From Bradyrhizobium zhanjiangense (lineage in GTDB: Bacteria > Pseudomonadota > Alphaproteobacteria > Rhizobiales > Xanthobacteraceae), in the NCBI RefSeq assembly GCF_004114935.1, contig NZ_CP022221.1, positions 4,237,001 through 4,301,000 of the forward strand: 64,000 nt of DNA, read 5' to 3'. The notes under the pieces were generated by a model. The model ran no database searches. It was not told the origin of the DNA and saw only the letters and a program-made list of their open reading frames with translations. Both the position numbers and the translations under genes were made by a program. This document shows positions 60,548 to 64,000 of the stretch, piece by piece (position 1 is the stretch's first letter; every line of letters starts with the position of its first letter).

Positions 60548-62563
60548 ATGTTCAAACGCATTCTGATCGCCAATCGCGGCGAAATCGCCTGCCGGGTCAT
60601 CAAGACTGCCCGCCGGATGGGCGTTCAGACGGTTGCGGTCTATTCCGAGGCCGACCGCGATGCCCTCCATGTCGAGATGGCCGACGAGGCCGTGCTGATC
60701 GGCCCGCCGGCTGCGGCCGAGAGTTACCTGGTGATCGAGAAGATCGTGGACGCCTGCCGCAAGACCGGCGCCGAGGCCGTGCATCCCGGCTACGGCTTCC
60801 TGTCCGAGCGCGAGGCGTTTCCGCGCGCGCTGGAGGCGGCCGGCCTCGTCTTCATCGGCCCGAACCCCGGCGCGATCGCGGCGATGGGCGACAAGATCGA
60901 ATCCAAGAAGGCGGCCGCCAAGGCCAAGGTCTCGACCGTGCCGGGCTATCTCGGCGTCATCGAGGACGACAAGCACGCGGTCCGCATCGCCGACGAGATC
61001 GGTTATCCCGTGATGATCAAGGCCTCCGCCGGCGGCGGCGGCAAGGGCATGCGTATCGCGAACTCCAAGGCGGAGGTCGCCGAAGGCTTCAACCTCGCCA
61101 AGGCCGAGGCCAAGGCCTCGTTCGGTGACGACCGCGTCTTCGTCGAGAAGTTCATCGTCGATCCCCGCCACATCGAGATTCAGGTGCTGGGCGACAAGCA
61201 CGGCAACGTGATCCATCTCGGCGAGCGTGAATGCTCGATCCAGCGTCGCAACCAGAAGGTCATCGAGGAGGCGCCGTCGCCGCTGCTCGACGAGGAAACC
61301 CGCCGCAAGATGGGCGAGCAGGCCGTCGCGCTGGCCAAGGCCGTGCACTACGATTCCGCCGGCACCGTCGAGTTCGTCGCAGGGCAGGACAAGAGCTTCT
61401 ACTTCCTGGAGATGAACACGCGTCTCCAGGTCGAGCATCCCGTCACCGAGCTCGTCACCGGCATCGATCTCGTCGAGCAGATGATCCGCGTTGCCGCCGG
61501 CGAGAAGCTCGCCATCGCGCAGAGGGACGTCACGCTCACCGGCTGGGCGGTGGAATCGCGCCTCTATGCCGAAGATCCGTTCCGCAACTTCCTCCCTTCG
61601 ATCGGGCGCCTGGTGAAATACCGCCCGCCGGCGGAAGCCAGCAAGGATGGCATCACCGTGCGGAACGACACCGGCGTGCAGGAGGGCGGCGAGATCTCGA
61701 TCCATTATGATCCGATGATCGCCAAGCTGGTCACGCATGCACCCTCGCGCGCCGCCGCGATCGAAGCGCAGGCGACCGCGCTGGACTCGTTCTATGTCGA
61801 CGGCATCCGTCACAACATCCCGTTCCTGTCCGCGCTGATGCATCATCCGCGCTGGCGCGAAGGCCGGCTCTCGACCGGCTTCATCGCCGAGGAATTCCCG
61901 AAGGGCTTTGCGGTGCGCGTGCCGGAAGGCGAGGTCGCGCGGCGGATCGCTGCGGTCGGCGCCGCCATCGATCATGTGCTTGGCGAGCGCAAGCGGCAGA
62001 TCTCGGGGCAGTTAGGCGGCCGCATCGTACAGCGCGAGCGTCGTCGCGCGGTCTGGCTCGATCACCAGGAGATCCTGCTCGAGGTCGGACGCGAGAGCGA
62101 GGCGATCGCGGTGAGCTTCATCGATGCCGAGGGCAAGGCCGGCAATGCGCATCTGTTGCAGTCGCCGTGGAAGCCCGGCGATCCGGTCTGGCAGGGCACC
62201 ATCGACGGCCAGTTCATCGCGGTGCAGGCGCGGCCGATTGCCAACGGCATCCGCCTCGCGCATCAGGGCGTCGAGGTGCCGGTCTATGTCTGGACCGAGG
62301 CGGAAGCGGCCTCGGCACGCTTGATGCCGGTGACGACGGCCTCCGATACCGGCAAGAAGCTGCTCTGTCCGATGCCGGGCCTCGTGGTCTCGATCGCCGT
62401 GAACGAAGGGCAGGAGGTCAAGGCCGGCGAGACGCTCGCGGTGGTCGAAGCCATGAAGATGCAGAACGTGCTGCGCGCCGAGCAGGACGGCACCGTGAAG
62501 AAGATCCACGCCAGCGCCGGCGCCACGCTCGCGGTGGACGCGCTGATTTTGGAGTTTGCGTAA
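60548..62563 (+). CDS. pccA: Acetyl/propionyl-CoA carboxylase alpha subunit (biotin carboxylase + biotin carrier)
   Basis: This 671-residue protein carboxylates biotin with ATP and bicarbonate for transfer to propionyl- or acetyl-CoA. The biotin carboxylase domain starts FKRILIANRGEIACRVIKTA and has the ATP-grasp glycine loop KASAGGGGKGMRI. A BT interaction domain follows. The C-terminal biotinyl domain has Lys637 in VVEAMKMQN. The length fits PccA rather than the shorter AccC. No beta subunit gene lies in the window. It would feed methylmalonyl-CoA metabolism of propionyl-CoA produced by beta-oxidation. Confidence 0.93.
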   Translation: MFKRILIANRGEIACRVIKTARRMGVQTVAVYSEADRDALHVEMADEAVLIGPPAAAESYLVIEKIVDACRKTGAEAVHPGYGFLSEREAFPRALEAAGLVFIGPNPGAIAAMGDKIESKKAAAKAKVSTVPGYLGVIEDDKHAVRIADEIGYPVMIKASAGGGGKGMRIANSKAEVAEGFNLAKAEAKASFGDDRVFVEKFIVDPRHIEIQVLGDKHGNVIHLGERECSIQRRNQKVIEEAPSPLLDEETRRKMGEQAVALAKAVHYDSAGTVEFVAGQDKSFYFLEMNTRLQVEHPVTELVTGIDLVEQMIRVAAGEKLAIAQRDVTLTGWAVESRLYAEDPFRNFLPSIGRLVKYRPPAEASKDGITVRNDTGVQEGGEISIHYDPMIAKLVTHAPSRAAAIEAQATALDSFYVDGIRHNIPFLSALMHHPRWREGRLSTGFIAEEFPKGFAVRVPEGEVARRIAAVGAAIDHVLGERKRQISGQLGGRIVQRERRRAVWLDHQEILLEVGRESEAIAVSFIDAEGKAGNAHLLQSPWKPGDPVWQGTIDGQFIAVQARPIANGIRLAHQGVEVPVYVWTEAEAASARLMPVTTASDTGKKLLCPMPGLVVSIAVNEGQEVKAGETLAVVEAMKMQNVLRAEQDGTVKKIHASAGATLAVDALILEFA

Positions 62564-62601
62564 AGAGTGTGAGTCAAGCGGGCGGTCTGCCGCAACCACC
62601 G

Positions 62602-62715
62602 TCATTGCGAGGAGCGGGCGACAAAATTGCGAAGCAATTTTGCGCTGAAGCGACGAAGCAATCCAGTTTGTTTCCGCGGATACATTTCTGGATTGCTTCG
62701 CTTCGCTCGCAATGA
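62602..62715. repeat. CATTGCGAG palindromic repeat, copy 4, with a nested hairpin
   Basis: The outer arms tcattgcgag and ctcgcaatga are inverted, as in copies 1-3. Near the left arm there is an extra AAAATTGC-GAA-GCAATTTT hairpin (about 62622-62643), followed by cgctgaagcgacgaag. The inner arms caatccag/ctggattg remain. It lies between the pccA and lyase genes. Confidence 0.83.
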
Positions 62716-62757
62716 CGGGGTATGCTGCGGCCTCCGTGATTTAACCGAGACAGCACC

Positions 62758-63624
62758 ATGGCCTTTCGTTCCCGCCGCGAGAAACTGCGATCGATCCTGT
62801 CGGGGGGGACTTGCGTCCGTCCCGGCTCGGTCTACGACGCCATCTCGATCCGCATTGCCGAGGACCTCGGCTTTCCGCTCGGCATGTTTGGCGGTTCGGT
62901 GGCCTCGCTCGCCGTGCTCGGCGATCCCGATGTCACGCTGATCACGCTCACCGAGCTTGCCGAGCAGATGCGGCGGATGTCGCGCGCCTCCGCGCTCCCC
63001 GTCCTCGTCGATGCCGATCACGGCTATGGCAATGCTCTGAACGTGCGCCGAACGGTGCAGGAGCTGGAGACAGCGGGGGCTGCCGGGCTCACCATCGAGG
63101 ACACGCTGCTGCCGGCGGCGTTCGGCGAGGCGAAGACGCAGCTGATCCCGCTCGAGGAAGGCGTCGGCAAGATGAAGGCGGCGCTCGACGGCCGCAGCGA
63201 TCCCTCGCTCGTGATCATGGGCCGCACTGGAGCTGCCTCGATCACTTCGATCGAAGATGCGATCCGGCGCGCCGTGGCCTATGAGGCCGCCGGTGTGGAC
63301 GCGCTGTTCTTCACCGGCATCAAGTCGCGGGCGGAGCTTGCGGCCATCGCATCCGCCACGCACCTGCCGCTCGTGCTCGGCGGCGCTCCGGAGGAATTGA
63401 ACGCGACCGACTATCTCGAGAGCCGACGCGTGCGCATCGCCCTCCAGGGGCATGCCCCGATCGCGGCCGCAACGCAGGCCGTGTACGAGGTTCAGAAAGC
63501 GTTGCGTGACGGCACGGCGCCGAAAGCGCTGAAGGGATTGCCCGCAGCGGAACTGACCAGCGGCGTCATGCGCGAGGCCGACGTGAGGGCGCGCAGCGCC
63601 AACTTTCTTGGGCTGAAAAAATGA
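62758..63624 (+). CDS. Oxaloacetate decarboxylase (isocitrate lyase/PEP mutase superfamily)
   Basis: This 288-residue TIM-barrel enzyme has the family pattern [20 protein letters not shown] and [14 protein letters not shown]. The length and the N-terminal [20 protein letters not shown] match bacterial cytosolic oxaloacetate decarboxylases of this superfamily, which form pyruvate and CO2 with Mg2+. Related carboxyphosphonoenolpyruvate or methylisocitrate lyase activities are alternatives. Its stop overlaps the start of the acylphosphatase gene (ATGA), giving a two-gene unit. Confidence 0.88.
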   Translation: MAFRSRREKLRSILSGGTCVRPGSVYDAISIRIAEDLGFPLGMFGGSVASLAVLGDPDVTLITLTELAEQMRRMSRASALPVLVDADHGYGNALNVRRTVQELETAGAAGLTIEDTLLPAAFGEAKTQLIPLEEGVGKMKAALDGRSDPSLVIMGRTGAASITSIEDAIRRAVAYEAAGVDALFFTGIKSRAELAAIASATHLPLVLGGAPEELNATDYLESRRVRIALQGHAPIAAATQAVYEVQKALRDGTAPKALKGLPAAELTSGVMREADVRARSANFLGLKK

Positions 63625-63920
63625 GCAGGGCGATCCTCCAGGTCATGATCCGCGGTCGCGTCCAGGGCGTCGGCTACCGCGCCTGGGTCGAGTACCAGGC
63701 GACCACCAGCGGTCTCGAAGGCTGGGTCCGCAACCGCCGCGACGGCAGCGTCGAGGCGCTGTTCGCGGGCGCGCCCAAGCACGTCGCCGACATGGTGGCA
63801 CTGTGCCGCCACGGCCCGCCGTCCTCACGCGTCGACAGCGTCACCAGCGAGACCGCCGGTGCGGATGAGCTGAACCTGCGCCGGGCAGGGGAGGCGTTTT
63901 CGGTGTTGCCGACGGTGTAG
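63621..63920 (+). CDS. Acylphosphatase
   Basis: This 99-residue enzyme hydrolyses acyl phosphates. The catalytic residues Arg20 ([10 protein letters not shown]) and Asn38 ([12 protein letters not shown]) are both present, and the length is standard. The ATG overlaps the lyase stop (ATGA), so it is translationally coupled. Confidence 0.93.
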   Translation: MSRAILQVMIRGRVQGVGYRAWVEYQATTSGLEGWVRNRRDGSVEALFAGAPKHVADMVALCRHGPPSSRVDSVTSETAGADELNLRRAGEAFSVLPTV

Positions 63921-63967
63921 GTGTATCGACTCCCTCGCCCGCGCGCGGAGAGAGGCGAACGACGCCT

Positions 63968-64000
63968 TCACCGTGGCAGCTTGGCAATGGCCTCGCTCAG
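63968..64000 (-). CDS. Possible 3' end of a minus-strand gene cut by the window edge
   Basis: Eleven codons (LSEAIAKLPR and a TGA stop) are open on the minus strand up to the window edge. The amphipathic ending is compatible with a protein C-terminus. Nothing more can be judged from this length. Confidence 0.3.
   Translation of the reverse strand: MSEAIAKLPR

Noticed and set aside
58973..61975. A 1,000-codon open frame on the minus strand opposite the metallopeptidase and pccA
   Set aside because: It spans two genes with strong motifs and their intergenic gap and has no recognisable domain, so it is a composition artefact.
3841..62715. The cattgcgag repeats as a CRISPR array
   Set aside because: The four copies are kilobases apart, palindromic and without regular spacers; no cas genes are present.

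Overview
The window looks like chromosomal DNA of a Bradyrhizobium-like alphaproteobacterium (Nitrobacteraceae). The evidence is uniformly high GC, gene families typical of that group (fused indolepyruvate:ferredoxin oxidoreductase, orphan Bug and Liv-type binding proteins, IclR/GntR-controlled catabolic islands, an H1-like Lys/Ala-rich protein), and many intergenic palindromic repeats of a kind I recall from Bradyrhizobium and Rhodopseudomonas. The assignment is inference from families and style; no rRNA or other marker gene is present. I see no prophage, insertion sequence, CRISPR array, plasmid backbone or secretion-system locus.

Layout. 1-9.6 kb: the end of an indolepyruvate oxidoreductase gene, then a CoA-ester cluster on the + strand (SCP-x-like thiolase, DUF35 partner, double-hotdog MaoC hydratase, MFE-2-like SDR, DapA-like aldolase, Nudix). 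Together these look like a split version of the D-specific beta-oxidation multifunctional enzyme. 9.6-17.7 kb: a frameshifted EamA transporter, an orphan PAS histidine kinase, a YdcZ-type transporter with an AraC regulator, a GrlR-like protein, a VOC protein and several small envelope proteins. 17.8-27 kb: a tRNA-Arg(TCG), an AraC regulator, a host-attachment-type protein behind a FixK/FNR-type box, an EamA exporter, an H1-like protein, a Cache-domain chemoreceptor and a 1-Cys peroxiredoxin. 27-36 kb: a secreted phosphatase-family protein, repeat-rich DNA, a GNAT protein, an atypical SDR, a serine hydrolase and a leaderless arsR/SRPBCC pair.

36-44.7 kb is a catabolic region. It holds IclR + Bug receptor, then IclR + MhpA-like hydroxylase + FAH-family hydrolase + Liv-type receptor, with a divergent type I extradiol dioxygenase; this suggests hydroxylation and meta-cleavage of an aromatic acid. 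44.7-47.8 kb: a NarL/UhpB-type two-component pair and a divergent secreted protein with two copies of a DUF2380/DUF3280-like domain. 47.9-53.3 kb: a sugar-acid island (idonate and gluconate 5-dehydrogenase-like enzymes, enolase-superfamily dehydratase, GntR regulator, MFS transporter). 53.3-59.1 kb: ArsB/NhaD-type and MFS transporters with a 40-residue membrane peptide, then a three-PAS hybrid kinase. 59.2-64 kb: a zinc-ribbon metallopeptidase, the propionyl/acetyl-CoA carboxylase alpha chain, an oxaloacetate decarboxylase-type lyase and acylphosphatase.

The most distinctive observations are regulatory or structural. They are a leaderless arsR promoter bracketed by two identical-format operators exactly 50 bp apart; a composite dispersed repeat of about 0.7 kb present as an inverted pair flanking about 25 kb; the split MFE-2/SCP-x module; a short-chain dehydrogenase without its catalytic Tyr/Lys; and an internally duplicated DUF2380-like protein beside a two-component system.
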